Positions 15,701-30,148 of a stretch of 64,000 nucleotides of DNA are shown here, piece by piece. Positions within the stretch are counted from its first letter, which is position 1. Each line of letters starts with the position of its first letter. The notes beneath the pieces were generated by a model. The model ran no database searches, was not told the origin of the DNA, and saw nothing but the letters and a program-made list of their open reading frames with translations. The translations under genes and the position numbers were made by a program. Source of the stretch: Mycobacterium rhizamassiliense (GTDB lineage Bacteria; Actinomycetota; Actinomycetes; Mycobacteriales; Mycobacteriaceae); assembly GCF_900157375.1 (NCBI RefSeq), contig NZ_LT721901.1, forward strand, positions 3,520,315-3,584,314. Direction: 5' to 3'.

Positions 15701-15706
15701 TAGCCT
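15701..15706 (+). promoter_or_regulatory. Putative -10 box of the AhpD-like gene
   Basis: TAGCCT ends 6 bases before the ATG at 15713, and no Shine-Dalgarno sequence lies between. Confidence 0.4.
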
Positions 15707-15712
15707 GAATTA

Positions 15713-16279
15713 ATGCCGCGTATTGCACCAATACCGATGGAAGAGCTCAGCTCGCATTCCCGCGAGATCGTCGATGCCGGCGTGGCGGCCGGGCTCTACG
15801 CGACGCCGGTGCCCCTGCAGATCTTCGCCTACCGCAGCGCGCAGCTCGAGCAGGTCAACATGGCGCGGACCCACCTCGGTGCCGGGACGCTGCTCGGCGG
15901 CCGGATCCTGGAGTTACTGCGCATCCGCAGCGCGCAACTCGGCGAGTGCGAGCCGTGTAGCCAGTCACGCAAGCACGATTCGATCACCGACGAGGACGTC
16001 GCGTGCCTGCTCGCGCCGGGCCACGGCGAGCTGACGCCGCAGGAGCAGATGGCGGTCGAGTTCATCGACCTGCTGTCCGCCGATCACCACGCGATGGATG
16101 ACGAGTTCTACAAGCGGTTGGGGGAGCACTTCACCGCCGCGCAGATCATCGAGCTCGGTTTCACCTGCGCCGGGGTGATGGGGTTGCACCGCTTCATTCA
16201 CACGCTCAACGTCTACGGCGACTCGGCGCCCGTCATCGAATACGACCGCGAACAGGTCGACTGCGCGAAGCCGGTGTGA
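15713..16279 (+). CDS. Carboxymuconolactone decarboxylase/AhpD-like protein
   Basis: 188 residues of the all-helical AhpD/CMD superfamily. The peroxidase-type active site is present: Glu78, Cys79, Cys82 and His88 in ECEPCSQSRKH, matching the E-C-x-x-C-x5-H arrangement of AhpD. A thiol-based reductase or peroxidase role is therefore more likely than decarboxylation. It overlaps the next gene by four bases (GTGA), so the two are made together. Confidence 0.85.
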   Translation: MPRIAPIPMEELSSHSREIVDAGVAAGLYATPVPLQIFAYRSAQLEQVNMARTHLGAGTLLGGRILELLRIRSAQLGECEPCSQSRKHDSITDEDVACLLAPGHGELTPQEQMAVEFIDLLSADHHAMDDEFYKRLGEHFTAAQIIELGFTCAGVMGLHRFIHTLNVYGDSAPVIEYDREQVDCAKPV

Positions 16280-16782
16280 GGGTGTCGGGTCGAAACTTCA
16301 ATGACGCCAACGCATTTCACCGGGGAATGCGTAAGCTCATCGCCACGAAGCTGGGGGTGACGATCTTTCGTCCGACGGCACACCACCTCGATCGAATCGC
16401 CACCAAGCTCACCGGTGGCCGCGGCAGCGCGTCGCGGATCGTGACCGGCGTTCCGGCGCTCATGCTCACCACTACCGGGGTGAAGTCGGGTCAGCCCCGT
16501 ACGGTGGCGTTGTTCCCCATCCCGCATCCCGACGGCCTGGCCGTGATCGCGTCGAACTTCGGTGGCCTCAAGCACCCGGCCTGGTATCACAACCTCAAGG
16601 CGAACCCGCGGGCGACTGTGTCCGTCGAGGGCGATACCTGGGACGCGGTGGCCCGAATGGCCCCACCCGGCGAGCGCGACGAGATCTGGGCGAAGGGCCT
16701 CGAAATCTATCCCGGCTGGCGGAAGTACGAAATCACGTCGGGCGATCGCCACATCGAGGCGTTCGTACTCGTGCGGAGTTGA
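16276..16782 (+). CDS. Ddn-like (F420-dependent nitroreductase family) protein
   Basis: 168 residues with the split beta-barrel of deazaflavin (F420)-dependent reductases: MLTTTGVKSGQPRTVALFPI, then GLAVIASNFGGLKHPAWYHN and ANPRATVSVEGDTWDAVARM. These are the hallmarks of the Ddn family (Rv3547), which reduces quinones and nitroimidazoles with F420H2. The native substrate is not visible. The GTG at 16276 overlaps the AhpD-like stop; starting instead at the ATG at 16327 would remove part of the N-terminal helix. Confidence 0.85.
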   Translation: MRVSGRNFNDANAFHRGMRKLIATKLGVTIFRPTAHHLDRIATKLTGGRGSASRIVTGVPALMLTTTGVKSGQPRTVALFPIPHPDGLAVIASNFGGLKHPAWYHNLKANPRATVSVEGDTWDAVARMAPPGERDEIWAKGLEIYPGWRKYEITSGDRHIEAFVLVRS

Positions 16783-16803
16783 GGCGACCGGGCTGGTCAG
16801 AAC

Positions 16804-16879
16804 TGGTGCCCCCGGCAGGATTCGAACCTGCGGCCTTCTGCTCCGGAGGCAGACGCTCTATCCCCTGAGCTACGGGGGC
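16804..16879 (-). tRNA. tRNA-Arg (anticodon CCG)
   Basis: On the minus strand the sequence folds as a full cloverleaf. The acceptor stem is GCCCCCG (from 16879) with CGGGGGC. The anticodon stem TCTGC/GCAGA encloses loop CTCCGGA with anticodon CCG (reads CGG, arginine). The T-arm has GGTTCGAATCC, discriminator A at 16807 and an encoded CCA at 16806-16804. It lies 116 bp from, and divergent to, the arginyl-tRNA synthetase gene. Confidence 0.96.
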
Positions 16880-16882
16880 GCT

Positions 16883-16896
16883 ACGACTTAAGTCGT
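16883..16896. promoter_or_regulatory. 14-bp perfect palindrome between tRNA-Arg and argS
   Basis: ACGACTTAAGTCGT is fully self-complementary and ends 3 bp before the tRNA 5' end. It may be a protein site over the tRNA promoter or a structure in the tRNA 5' leader. Confidence 0.3.
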
Positions 16897-16981
16897 TGCA
16901 CCATAGGGCCCAGACAGACTAACGCATCGCGACGGGCGCTCGGCCACCGCAATGGATTCGAGGCGCGGGCACCCTAGCCAA

Positions 16982-16987
16982 TAGGAT
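16982..16987 (+). promoter_or_regulatory. Putative -10 box of argS (leaderless)
   Basis: TAGGAT ends 8 bases before the GTG at 16996, which has no Shine-Dalgarno sequence. Confidence 0.45.
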
Positions 16988-16995
16988 GGACGCTC

Positions 16996-18648
16996 GTGAC
17001 CCCCGCTGACCTGGCTGAGCTGCTCAAAACCACCGCCGCCGCGGTGCTGGCCGAGCATGCCCTCGATGCGTCGGCGCTGCCCGCGACGGCCACCGTCGAG
17101 CGGCCCCGCAATCCCGAGCACGGCGATTACGCCAGCAACCTGGCGCTGCAGCTGGGCAAGAAGGTCGGCGTGAACCCGCGTGAGCTGGCCGGATGGCTCG
17201 CCGAGGCGCTGACCCAGGCCGACGGCATCGCCGCGGCAGAGGTCGCCGGCCCCGGCTTCATCAACCTGCGCCTGGAGACCTCGGCGCAGGCGGTGGTCGT
17301 CGACAACGTCATCGACGCCGGCCAAAGCTTCGGCCACTCCGACGACCTGGCCGGGCTCAACGTCAACCTGGAGTTCGTCTCGGCCAACCCCACCGGGCCG
17401 ATCCACATCGGCGGCACCCGCTGGGCCGCCGTCGGCGACGCGCTGGGCCGGCTGCTCACCACGCAGGGCGCGGCCGTCACGCGCGAGTACTACTTCAACG
17501 ACCACGGCGCCCAGATCGACCGGTTCGCGAGCTCGCTGATCGCCGCGGCCAAGGGCGAGCCGACCCCGGAGGACGGGTACGCGGGCAGCTACATCAGCGA
17601 CATCGCCGCGGACGTGCTGAAGAAGGCGCCGGACGCGCTGAGCCTGCCCGACGCCGAGATGCACGAGAAATTCCGCGAAGTCGGCGTCGACCTGATGTTC
17701 ACCCACATCAAGGAGACGCTGCACGAATTCGGCACCGACTTCGACGTCTACACGCACGAAGACTCGATGCACACCAGCGGCCTCGTCGACCAGTCCATCG
17801 CCAAGCTGCGCGAGACCGGCAACATCTACGAGAAGGACGGCGCAACCTGGTTGCGCACCAGCGCCTTTGGCGACGACAAAGACCGCGTGGTGATCAAGAG
17901 CGACGGCAAGCCGGCCTACATCGCCGGCGACATCGCCTATTACCTGGACAAGCGGCAGCGCGGTTTCGACCTGTGCATCTACATGCTCGGCGCCGACCAC
18001 CACGGGTACATCGCGCGGCTGAAGGCGGTCGCCGCGGCCTTCGGTGACGACCCGGCCGCCGTCGAGGTGCTCATCGGCCAGATGGTCAACCTGGTCCGTG
18101 ACGGGCAGCCGATGCGGATGAGCAAGCGGGCCGGCACCGTGATCACGCTTGACGACCTGGTCGAAGCGATCGGCGTGGATGCCGCGCGCTACAGCATGAT
18201 CCGCTCGTCGGTGGACACCCCGATCGACATCGACCTGGCGCTGTGGTCGACGGCGTCCAACGAAAACCCGGTCTACTACGTGCAATACGCGCATGCCCGG
18301 CTGTCCGCGCTGGCCCGCAGCGCCGCCGAGCTCGGCCTCATCGCCGACACCGACAACCTCGAGCTGCTCAGCCACGACAAAGAGGGCACGCTGCTGCGCA
18401 CCCTCGGCGACTTCCCGCGCGTGCTGAAAACCGCTGCGTCCCTGCGTGAACCACACCGGATCTGCCGGTACCTGGAAGACCTCGCCGGCGACTACCACCG
18501 GTTCTACGACTCATGCCGCGTGCTGCCGCAGGGCGACGAGCCGCCCGGCGACCTGCACACCGCACGCCTGGCTCTGTGCCAGGCCACCCGCCAGGTCATC
18601 GCCAACGGTCTGGCGATCCTCGGCGTCACCGCACCGGAGCGCATGTGA
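16996..18648 (+). CDS. argS: Arginyl-tRNA synthetase
   Basis: A 550-residue class I aminoacyl-tRNA synthetase that charges tRNA-Arg. It has the N-terminal Arg_tRNA_synt_N domain (about 1-100: [20 protein letters not shown]), the HIGH-box variant in [19 protein letters not shown] (near 130-150), the KMSK counterpart [11 protein letters not shown] (near 375), and the C-terminal DALR anticodon-binding domain ending [12 protein letters not shown]. Length matches Rv1292. It opens the argS-lysA-hom-thrC-thrB series; its stop overlaps the lysA GTG by four bases. A tRNA-Arg gene sits upstream on the other strand. Confidence 0.97.
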   Translation: MTPADLAELLKTTAAAVLAEHALDASALPATATVERPRNPEHGDYASNLALQLGKKVGVNPRELAGWLAEALTQADGIAAAEVAGPGFINLRLETSAQAVVVDNVIDAGQSFGHSDDLAGLNVNLEFVSANPTGPIHIGGTRWAAVGDALGRLLTTQGAAVTREYYFNDHGAQIDRFASSLIAAAKGEPTPEDGYAGSYISDIAADVLKKAPDALSLPDAEMHEKFREVGVDLMFTHIKETLHEFGTDFDVYTHEDSMHTSGLVDQSIAKLRETGNIYEKDGATWLRTSAFGDDKDRVVIKSDGKPAYIAGDIAYYLDKRQRGFDLCIYMLGADHHGYIARLKAVAAAFGDDPAAVEVLIGQMVNLVRDGQPMRMSKRAGTVITLDDLVEAIGVDAARYSMIRSSVDTPIDIDLALWSTASNENPVYYVQYAHARLSALARSAAELGLIADTDNLELLSHDKEGTLLRTLGDFPRVLKTAASLREPHRICRYLEDLAGDYHRFYDSCRVLPQGDEPPGDLHTARLALCQATRQVIANGLAILGVTAPERM

Positions 18649-20063
18649 ACGTCCACCCCGCCGGTCCCCGGCACGCCGAAGAGACGCGTCCAGCCCAGAG
18701 CCCGCCGCGCCCGCAGTCTCCCGAGGAGCTGCTGTTGCTCGCGCCAAACGTGTGGCCGCGCAATACCTCCCGCGACGATGCCGGGCTGACCAGCATCGCC
18801 GGGGTCTTCGTGACCGACCTGGCCCAGGAGTACGGCACCCCGCTGTTCGTCATCGACGAAGAGGACTTCCGCTTCCGGTGCAAGGAGATCGGGGGCGCAT
18901 TCGGCGGCGGCCAGAACGTGCACTATGCCGCCAAGGCATTCCTGTGCAGCGAAGTGGCCCGCTGGATCGACGAGGAGGGCCTCTCGCTCGACGTCTGCAC
19001 CGGCGGTGAGCTGGCCGTGGCGTTGAACGCCAACTTCCCGCCCGAGCGAATCACCTTCCACGGCAACAACAAGTCTGTCGCGGAGCTCACCGCCGCGGTC
19101 AAGGCCGGGGTGGGCCACATCGTCCTGGACTCGACGACCGAGATCGAGCGCCTCGAGACCATCGCGGGCGAGGCGGGCGTCGTCCAGGACGTCTTCGTGC
19201 GCCTCACCGTCGGCGTCGAGGCGCACACCCACGAATTCATCTCCACCGCACACGAAGACCAGAAGTTCGGGCTGTCGGTGGCCAGCGGCGCGGCGGCGGC
19301 CGCGGTGCGCCGGGTGTTCGCCACCGATAACCTGCGCCTGGTCGGCCTGCACAGCCACATCGGCTCGCAAATCTTCGATGTCGCCGGGTTCGAGCTCGCC
19401 GCGCGCCGCGTCATCGGCCTGCTGCACGAGGTCGTCGCCGAGTTCGGCGTCGAGAAGACCGCCCAGATCTCGACGGTGGATCTCGGTGGCGGGCTTGGCA
19501 TCTCGTACCTGGCACCCGACGATCCGCCCCCGATGGGCGAACTGGCCGCCAAGCTCAGCGCCATCGTGCGCGACGAGTCGGCCGCGGTAGGGCTGCCGAC
19601 GCCGCGTCTGGTGGTCGAGCCCGGACGCGCCATCGCCGGGCCGGGGACCATCACGCTCTACGAGGTCGGCACGGTCAAAGACGTCGACATCAGCAGCACG
19701 GCGAACCGCCGCTACGTCAGCGTCGACGGCGGCATGAGCGACAACATCCGCACCGCGCTGTATGACGCCCAGTACGACGCCCGGCTGGTGTCGAGGGTCA
19801 GCGACGCGCCGGCCACACTCGCTCGCATCGTCGGAAAGCACTGCGAGAGCGGCGATATCGTCGTGCGCGACACCTGGGTGCCCGGCGATCTGCAGCCCGG
19901 TGACCTGCTGGGCGTGGCCGCGACCGGCGCCTACTGCTATTCGCTCTCGAGCCGATACAACATGATCTGCCGGCCCGCCGTGGTCGCGGTCCGCGACGGG
20001 CGTGCGCGGCTGGTCCTGCGCCGCGAGACGGTCGACGATCTACTGAGTCTGGAAGTGAGGTGA
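18645..20063 (+). CDS. lysA: Diaminopimelate decarboxylase
   Basis: A 472-residue PLP enzyme that decarboxylates meso-diaminopimelate to L-lysine. The alanine-racemase-like barrel carries the PLP lysine Lys97 in [24 protein letters not shown], the glycine-rich [10 protein letters not shown] and the CESGDIIVRD-like segment (here [10 protein letters not shown]) follow in family order. The start GTG at 18645 overlaps the argS stop. The N-terminus is about 25 residues longer than M. tuberculosis LysA and proline-rich, so an internal start just before [12 protein letters not shown] (about residue 27) is possible. The downstream neighbour hom is 3 bp away. Confidence 0.95.
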   Translation: MNVHPAGPRHAEETRPAQSPPRPQSPEELLLLAPNVWPRNTSRDDAGLTSIAGVFVTDLAQEYGTPLFVIDEEDFRFRCKEIGGAFGGGQNVHYAAKAFLCSEVARWIDEEGLSLDVCTGGELAVALNANFPPERITFHGNNKSVAELTAAVKAGVGHIVLDSTTEIERLETIAGEAGVVQDVFVRLTVGVEAHTHEFISTAHEDQKFGLSVASGAAAAAVRRVFATDNLRLVGLHSHIGSQIFDVAGFELAARRVIGLLHEVVAEFGVEKTAQISTVDLGGGLGISYLAPDDPPPMGELAAKLSAIVRDESAAVGLPTPRLVVEPGRAIAGPGTITLYEVGTVKDVDISSTANRRYVSVDGGMSDNIRTALYDAQYDARLVSRVSDAPATLARIVGKHCESGDIVVRDTWVPGDLQPGDLLGVAATGAYCYSLSSRYNMICRPAVVAVRDGRARLVLRRETVDDLLSLEVR

Positions 20064-20066
20064 ACT

Positions 20067-21388
20067 GTGTCCGATGATGTCAAGCCGGTGGGCGTAGCCG
20101 TACTCGGGTTAGGCAACGTTGGCAGCGAGGTTGTCCGCATCATCGAGGACAGCGCCGATGACCTGACGGCGCGGATCGGAGCGCCGCTGGCGTTGCGCGG
20201 CATCGGAGTCCGCCGCGTCGCCGCCGACCGCGGTGTCCCCATCGAGCTGCTCACCGACGACATCGACGCGCTCGTCTCGCGCGACGACGTCGACATCGTC
20301 GTCGAGCTGATGGGTCCGGTGGAGCCGTCCCGCAAGGCGATCCTGGCCGCGCTCGAACACGGCAAGTCCGTCGTCACGGCGAACAAGGCGCTGTTGTCGA
20401 CGTCCACCGGGGCGCTCGCGCAGGCGGCCGAAAACGCCCACGTCGACCTGTATTTCGAGGCCGCGGTGGCCGGGGCGATCCCCGTCATCCGTCCGCTGAC
20501 CCAGTCGCTGGCCGGCGACAGAGTGCTGCGGGTGGCCGGCATCGTCAACGGCACCACCAACTACATCCTGTCGGCGATGGACAGCACCGGCGCCACCTAC
20601 GACAGCGCCCTGGCCGACGCCAGCGCCCTGGGCTACGCCGAGGCCGACCCCACCGCGGACGTCGAGGGCTACGACGCGGCGGCCAAGGCCGCGATCCTGG
20701 CCTCCATCGCCTTCCACACCCGGGTGACCATCGACGACGTCTACCGCGAAGGCATCACCAAGATCACTCCGGCCGACTTCGAATCCGCGCACGCGTTGGG
20801 CTGCAACATCAAGCTGCTCTCCATCTGCGAGCGCATCACGGACGACGATGGCCACGAACGGGTCTCGGCGCGCGTCTACCCGGCGCTGGTCCCGTTGTCG
20901 CATCCGCTGGCCACCGTCAGCGGGGCGTTCAACGCCGTCGTCGTCGAGGGTCAGGCCGCGGGGCGGTTGATGTTCTACGGCCAGGGCGCCGGCGGTGCGC
21001 CCACCGCCTCGGCGGTCACGGGCGACCTGGTGATGGCGGCCCGCAACCGCGTGCTGGGCAGCCGTGGGCCGAAGGAATCCAAGTACGCCCAATTGCCCAT
21101 CGCGCCAATGGGTTTCATCTCCACCCGCTACTACGTCAGCATGAACGTCGCCGACAAGCCCGGTGTGTTGTCCTCCGTCGCGGCGGAGTTCGCCAAGCGT
21201 GAGGTCAGCATCGCCGAGGTTCGCCAGGAAGGCGTGGAGGACGAAGGCGGCCGGCGGGTGGGTGCGCGCGTGGTCGTGGTGACGCACAGCGCCACCGACG
21301 CCGCGCTGTCCGAAACCGTCGACGCGCTGGCCGATTTGGACTCCGTGCTGGGTGTGACCAGCGTGCTGCGATTGGAAGGAAGCGGCCT

Positions 21389-21392
<4 letters not shown>
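20067..21392 (+). CDS. hom: Homoserine dehydrogenase
   Basis: A 441-residue NAD(P)-dependent enzyme reducing aspartate semialdehyde to homoserine, the branch point to threonine and methionine. The Rossmann motif is [14 protein letters not shown] near residue 13. The catalytic domain contains [14 protein letters not shown] and [20 protein letters not shown]-terminal ACT domain (from about residue 355, [20 protein letters not shown]) gives feedback control, usually by threonine. The M. tuberculosis name is thrA (Rv1294). It is 3 bp behind lysA and overlaps thrC by four bases. Confidence 0.97.
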
Positions 21393-23418
<2,026 letters not shown>

Positions 23419-23428
23419 TCTGCGGCGC

Positions 23429-23455
23429 GGCCGGAGGGTTTGCTTGCTTCCGGCC
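23429..23455 (+). terminator. Hairpin after thrB (possible terminator)
   Basis: GGCCGGA (23429-23435) pairs perfectly with TCCGGCC (23449-23455) across a 13-base T-rich loop, starting 11 bp after the thrB stop. No run of T follows. It overlaps the -35 of the predicted rho promoter, so its role is uncertain. Confidence 0.35.
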
Positions 23456-23472
23456 CCGATGCGGGTTATCCT
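23444..23472 (+). promoter_or_regulatory. Putative rho promoter with ~200-nt leader
   Basis: TTGCTT (23444-23449), 17 bases, TATCCT (23467-23472). Transcription from about 23479 would give a leader of 200 nt before the rho GTG. Rho genes are often autoregulated in their leaders. A 71-codon frame inside the leader has no recognisable features. Confidence 0.45.
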
Positions 23473-23679
23473 CGGACCCGTCCCGCAATCGCAGAACCTG
23501 CATCTGCATTAACTGCCTTGCAGCTAGGACAACCACCAATTCTTCTCGTGAACGAGGTTCGCCGCTTCCCTTCGCCGATTAGGCGATCACCGTTGCAGAG
23601 AACTTGGGCGCACTCGGCAATTTGGCTGAATGCAACGAACCCTCGTATGAAGTGATCAGCGAGGGAAGAAAGGAAATCC

Positions 23680-25557
<1,878 letters not shown>

Positions 25558-25735
25558 CGCAGCGTCCGCTGGCGCCGCCGGGAATGTGGGGGCGCATCTC
25601 GGTGTTTGGGCAGTAGGTAGTTGACCTGGCATAATCGAGCCCCGACTGCCCGGAACCCCGTCAGGTTCTGAGTTCACGCCCGACCGCCCGGGGTTTTACG
25701 GCGGACCAGGGCGACACACGATCGAAGAGGACACC

Positions 25736-25972
25736 ATGAAAGCTGACATCCACCCCGGCTACGCCGAGACCACGGTGCACTGCGGCTGCGGGAACACTTT
25801 CCAGACCCGCAGCACCAAGCCCGGCGGCAACATCGTCGTCGAGGTCTGCTCGCAGTGCCACCCCTTCTACACCGGCAAGCAGAAGATCCTGGACAGCGGT
25901 GGCCGCGTGGCGCGCTTCGAGAAGCGCTACGGCAAGCGCAAGGGCGCTGCCGCGGAGAACGCGGACAACTAG
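25736..25972 (+). CDS. rpmE: 50S ribosomal protein L31, zinc-binding type
   Basis: 78 residues of ribosomal protein L31. The two zinc-binding pairs are intact, CGCG near residue 16 and CSQC near residue 37, so this is the Zn (C+) form rather than the zinc-independent paralogue made in zinc starvation. The lysine-rich tail [18 protein letters not shown] fits. A good ribosome site (GAGG, 25727-25730) precedes the ATG. It lies between rho and prfA as in M. tuberculosis and is followed by a strong hairpin. Confidence 0.96.
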   Translation: MKADIHPGYAETTVHCGCGNTFQTRSTKPGGNIVVEVCSQCHPFYTGKQKILDSGGRVARFEKRYGKRKGAAAENADN

Positions 25973-25980
25973 CTGTACCG

Positions 25981-26023
25981 CCGACGCCCGAACTGTGCGC
26001 AACTCGCACAGGCCGGGCGTCGG
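25981..26023 (+). terminator. Strong two-part hairpin after rpmE
   Basis: CCGACGCCCG (25981-25990) pairs without mismatch with CGGGCGTCGG (26014-26023). Inside it, TGTGCG pairs with CGCACA around the loop CAACT. It starts 9 bases after the rpmE stop and is followed by TTCGCGTT, a weak U-tract. It probably ends or attenuates the rpmE transcript ahead of prfA. Confidence 0.65.
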
Positions 26024-26087
26024 TTCGCGTTCAGCGGCTATGAGCTTTGCGCAATAGACGCAATAGAGCAGTGGCAGGAGGTGCGAG

Positions 26088-27157
<1,070 letters not shown>

Positions 27158-27161
<4 letters not shown>

Positions 27162-28006
27162 CCGTGCTGCGGCGCGCAATCGATTGTGCTGCGGCGCAAC
27201 TCGCCGAGGCGGGAATCGACTCCGCCCGCCACGACGCCGAGCGGCTGGCTGCCTACCTGGCCGGTACCGAACGCGGCCGGCTGACGCTGATCGAATCTAT
27301 CGACGACGACTTCCTGCGCCGCTACCGCGACGCGGTCGCCGCGCGCTCGCGGCGGGTGCCGTTGCAGCACCTCACCGGGACGGTGGCGTTCGGCCCGGTG
27401 ACCCTGCACGTCGGGCCGGGGGTGTTCACTCCCCGTCCGGAGACCGAGGCGATGCTGGCATGGGCCACCGCGCAGCCACTCCCGACGACGCCCGTCATCG
27501 TCGACCTGTGCACCGGATCCGGTGCGCTGGCCATCGCCCTGGCCCGGCATTGGCCGGGTGCGCGCGTCATCGGCGTCGACGATTCCGATGGCGCGCTGGA
27601 CTACGCGCGCCGCAACGCCGCTGACACCGCGGTCGAACTGATCCGCGCCGACGTCACCACCCCGAATCTACTCGCCGAGCTGGACGGGGGAGTGGATCTG
27701 GTCGTATCGAACCCGCCCTACGTTCCCGACGGCTCGCCGGTGGAACCTGAAGTGGCCCAACATGATCCAGCGCACGCGGTGTTTGGCGGCCCGGACGGAA
27801 TGGCGGTGATTCCCGCGGTGGTGGCACTCGCCGGACGGTGGCTGCGCCCCGGCGGCTCGTTCGCCGTCGAGCACGACGACACCACCTCGGCGCAAACCGT
27901 CGAATCGATCCAGGGCGCAGGGCTTTTCGAAGGCATCCAGGCCAGCCGCGATCTGGCCGGCCGGCCGAGATTTGTGACGGCCGTCAGGAGGGGCGCCAAT
28001 GACTGA
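27158..28006 (+). CDS. prmC: Release factor glutamine methyltransferase (PrmC/HemK)
   Basis: A 282-residue SAM-dependent methyltransferase acting on the GGQ glutamine of RF1 and RF2. The SAM site [15 protein letters not shown] is near residue 114 and the catalytic NPPY tetrad is Asn185-Tyr188 in [11 protein letters not shown]. An N-terminal helical substrate-recognition domain (about 1-75) is present. It overlaps prfA by four bases and the next gene by eight. Confidence 0.96.
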
Positions 28007-28652
28007 AGTCTTCGACTGCGCCGACGCCGACCGGCGTTCCCTCGGAATCGCCTCGGCCGTAGGCGCCCTCAAGAGCGGCCGTCTGGTCGTCATGCCGACC
28101 GACACCGTGTACGGCATCGCCGCCGACGCCTTCGACAGCACCGCGGTCGCGGCGCTGCTCGCGGCGAAGGGACGCGGGCGCGACATGCCCGTCGGCGTGC
28201 TGGTCGGCTCGTGGCACACCATCGAGGGCCTGGTCTACACGATGCCCGAGGGCGCCCGCGAACTGATCCGCGCCTTCTGGCCCGGCGCGCTGAGCCTGGT
28301 CGTGAGCCAGGCGCCGTCGCTGCAATGGGACCTCGGCGACGCCCGCGGCACCGTCATGCTCCGGATGCCGCTGCACCCGGTCGCCATCGAACTGCTGCGC
28401 GAGGTGGGACCGATGGCGGTCTCCAGCGCGAACGTCTCCGGTCGCCCGCCCGCGGTGAACGCCGACGACGCCCGCGGCCAACTCGGCGACCTCGTCGACG
28501 TCTACCTCGATGGCGGCCCCGCCGAGCAGGGCGCCGCCTCGACGATCGTCGACCTGACCGGCCTCACCCCGCGCATCCTGCGAGCGGGCCCGGTGAGCGT
28601 CCAGCGGATCGCGGAAGTGCTTGCAGTGGAGCCCGAAACGTTGACCGCGTAG
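27999..28652 (+). CDS. tsaC: L-threonylcarbamoyladenylate synthase (TsaC/Sua5 family)
   Basis: 217 residues with a YrdC fold. GRLVVMPTDTVYGIAADAF is the conserved N-terminal motif, followed by KGRGRDMPVGVLV and SSANVSGRPP. It makes the threonylcarbamoyl-AMP needed for the t6A37 modification of ANN-decoding tRNAs. The protein lacks the C-terminal Sua5 domain, so it is the short TsaC type, as in Rv1301. It overlaps prmC by eight bases in the prfA-prmC-tsaC series. Confidence 0.93.
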   Translation: MTEVFDCADADRRSLGIASAVGALKSGRLVVMPTDTVYGIAADAFDSTAVAALLAAKGRGRDMPVGVLVGSWHTIEGLVYTMPEGARELIRAFWPGALSLVVSQAPSLQWDLGDARGTVMLRMPLHPVAIELLREVGPMAVSSANVSGRPPAVNADDARGQLGDLVDVYLDGGPAEQGAASTIVDLTGLTPRILRAGPVSVQRIAEVLAVEPETLTA

Positions 28653-28708
28653 CGGCGATCCCGCAGCGGCACTGGTAATGAGGTCTCAGGAAGGGGGCGT
28701 ACGGTCTC

Positions 28709-29923
28709 GTGGTGGCCAGCGAATCAGCCAGCCTGATGGGCAACCTGATGGACGGTCTGCACGCCCTGTCTGATCGCGGCGCCGGCGTTCCCCTGCGTGA
28801 GCTCGCGCTCGTCGGGTTGACCGCGGCGATCATCACCTACTTCGTGACCGGGCCCGTCCGGCTGCTGGCCACCCGATTGGGAGCGGTCGCCTACCCGCGC
28901 GAACGCGACGTGCACGTGACGCCCACGCCCCGAATGGGCGGGCTCGCGATGTTCGTCGGCGTGATCTCCGCGGTCTTCCTGGCATCGCAGCTGCCCGCGC
29001 TCACCCGCGGGTTCGTCTACTCCACCGGCATGCCCGCGGTGCTGGTGGCCGGCGCGGTGATCATGGGCATCGGGCTCATCGACGACCGCTGGGGCCTGGA
29101 CGCGCTGACGAAATTCGCCGGCCAGATCACCGCGGCGAGCGTGCTGGTCACCATGGGCGTCGCGTGGAGCGTGCTGTACATCCCGTTCGGGGGAGTCGGC
29201 ACCATCGTGTTGGACCAGGCCTCCTCGATCCTGCTCACCCTGGCGCTGACGGTCTCCGTCGTCAATGCGATGAACTTCGTCGACGGGCTCGACGGGTTGG
29301 CCGCCGGGCTAGGCCTCATCACCGCCTTGGCGATCTGCATGTTCTCGGTCGGCCTGCTCCGCGACCACGGCGGCGACGTCCTGTTCTATCCGCCCGCGGT
29401 GATCTCGGTGGTGCTCGCTGGAGCGTGCCTGGGCTTCCTGCCGCACAACTTCCATAAAGCCAAGATCTTCATGGGCGATTCCGGTTCCATGCTGATCGGC
29501 TTGATGCTCGCCGCGGCGTCCACGACGGCGGCCGGGCCCATCTCGCAGAACGCCTATGGCGCCCGCGACGTGTTCGCCTTGCTGTCGCCGTTCTTACTGG
29601 TGGCCGCGGTGATCTTCGTGCCGATGCTCGACCTGCTGCTGGCCATCGTCCGGCGCACCCGCGCGGGCCGCAGCGCCTTCAGCCCCGACAAGATGCATTT
29701 GCATCACCGGCTGCTGCAGATCGGCCATTCGCATCGGCGGGTGGTACTGCTCATCTACTTATGGGTGGGCATCGTCGCGTTCGGCGCGGCGAGCACGATC
29801 TTTTTCAAGCCGCGCAATACCGGCGCGGTCATGCTGGGCGCGATCGTGGTTGCTGGCATCGCGACGGCGGTCCCACTGTTGCGCCGGCGCGACTACGAAG
29901 ACGAGGACTACGACGGGCAGTAG
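28709..29923 (+). CDS. wecA: Decaprenyl-phosphate GlcNAc-1-phosphate transferase (WecA/Rfe)
   Basis: A 404-residue polytopic membrane enzyme that transfers GlcNAc-1-phosphate from UDP-GlcNAc to decaprenyl phosphate, starting the linker between peptidoglycan and arabinogalactan. About ten TM helices are seen. The family motifs are VTPTPRMGGLAMF (near 70), NAMNFVDGLDGLAAG (near 187-201, Mg/UDP site), FMGDSGSMLIGLML (near 253) and the HxH-type loop DKMHLHHRLLQIGHSH. The GTG at 28709 is used to match Rv1302 length. Its stop lies 225 bp before the ATP synthase operon. Confidence 0.95.
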   Translation: MVASESASLMGNLMDGLHALSDRGAGVPLRELALVGLTAAIITYFVTGPVRLLATRLGAVAYPRERDVHVTPTPRMGGLAMFVGVISAVFLASQLPALTRGFVYSTGMPAVLVAGAVIMGIGLIDDRWGLDALTKFAGQITAASVLVTMGVAWSVLYIPFGGVGTIVLDQASSILLTLALTVSVVNAMNFVDGLDGLAAGLGLITALAICMFSVGLLRDHGGDVLFYPPAVISVVLAGACLGFLPHNFHKAKIFMGDSGSMLIGLMLAAASTTAAGPISQNAYGARDVFALLSPFLLVAAVIFVPMLDLLLAIVRRTRAGRSAFSPDKMHLHHRLLQIGHSHRRVVLLIYLWVGIVAFGAASTIFFKPRNTGAVMLGAIVVAGIATAVPLLRRRDYEDEDYDGQ

Positions 29924-30052
29924 TAGAACCCTCTAACTTGTGGTACGGTGCTGGTAGAACCCCGAAAACAACCTCGCGGGTTGCCGGCCTAACCGGCTCG
30001 TCGGACGCGGAACCGAGGGTGCCGGATCACGACCGACAGAGGGAGCGACCCC

Positions 30053-30082
30053 TTGCACGAATCAACTGTGACGTGCGATACG
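30053..30082 (+). promoter_or_regulatory. Possible promoter of the ATP synthase operon
   Basis: TTGCAC (30053-30058), 18 bases, GATACG (30077-30082), within the 225-bp gap between wecA and the first atp gene. It implies a leader of about 60 nt. The match to the consensus is only moderate. Confidence 0.3.
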
Positions 30083-30148
30083 CTCGGCGAGCCACCGATC
30101 GGTCGGTCGGATGGTTTCCGCTCTAGAACTCCGGAGTGAGGTGCTGCA

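Noticed and set aside
23440-23655. 71-codon frame in the rho leader
   Set aside because: Starts before the predicted promoter -10, has no ribosome site or conserved features; more likely non-coding leader.
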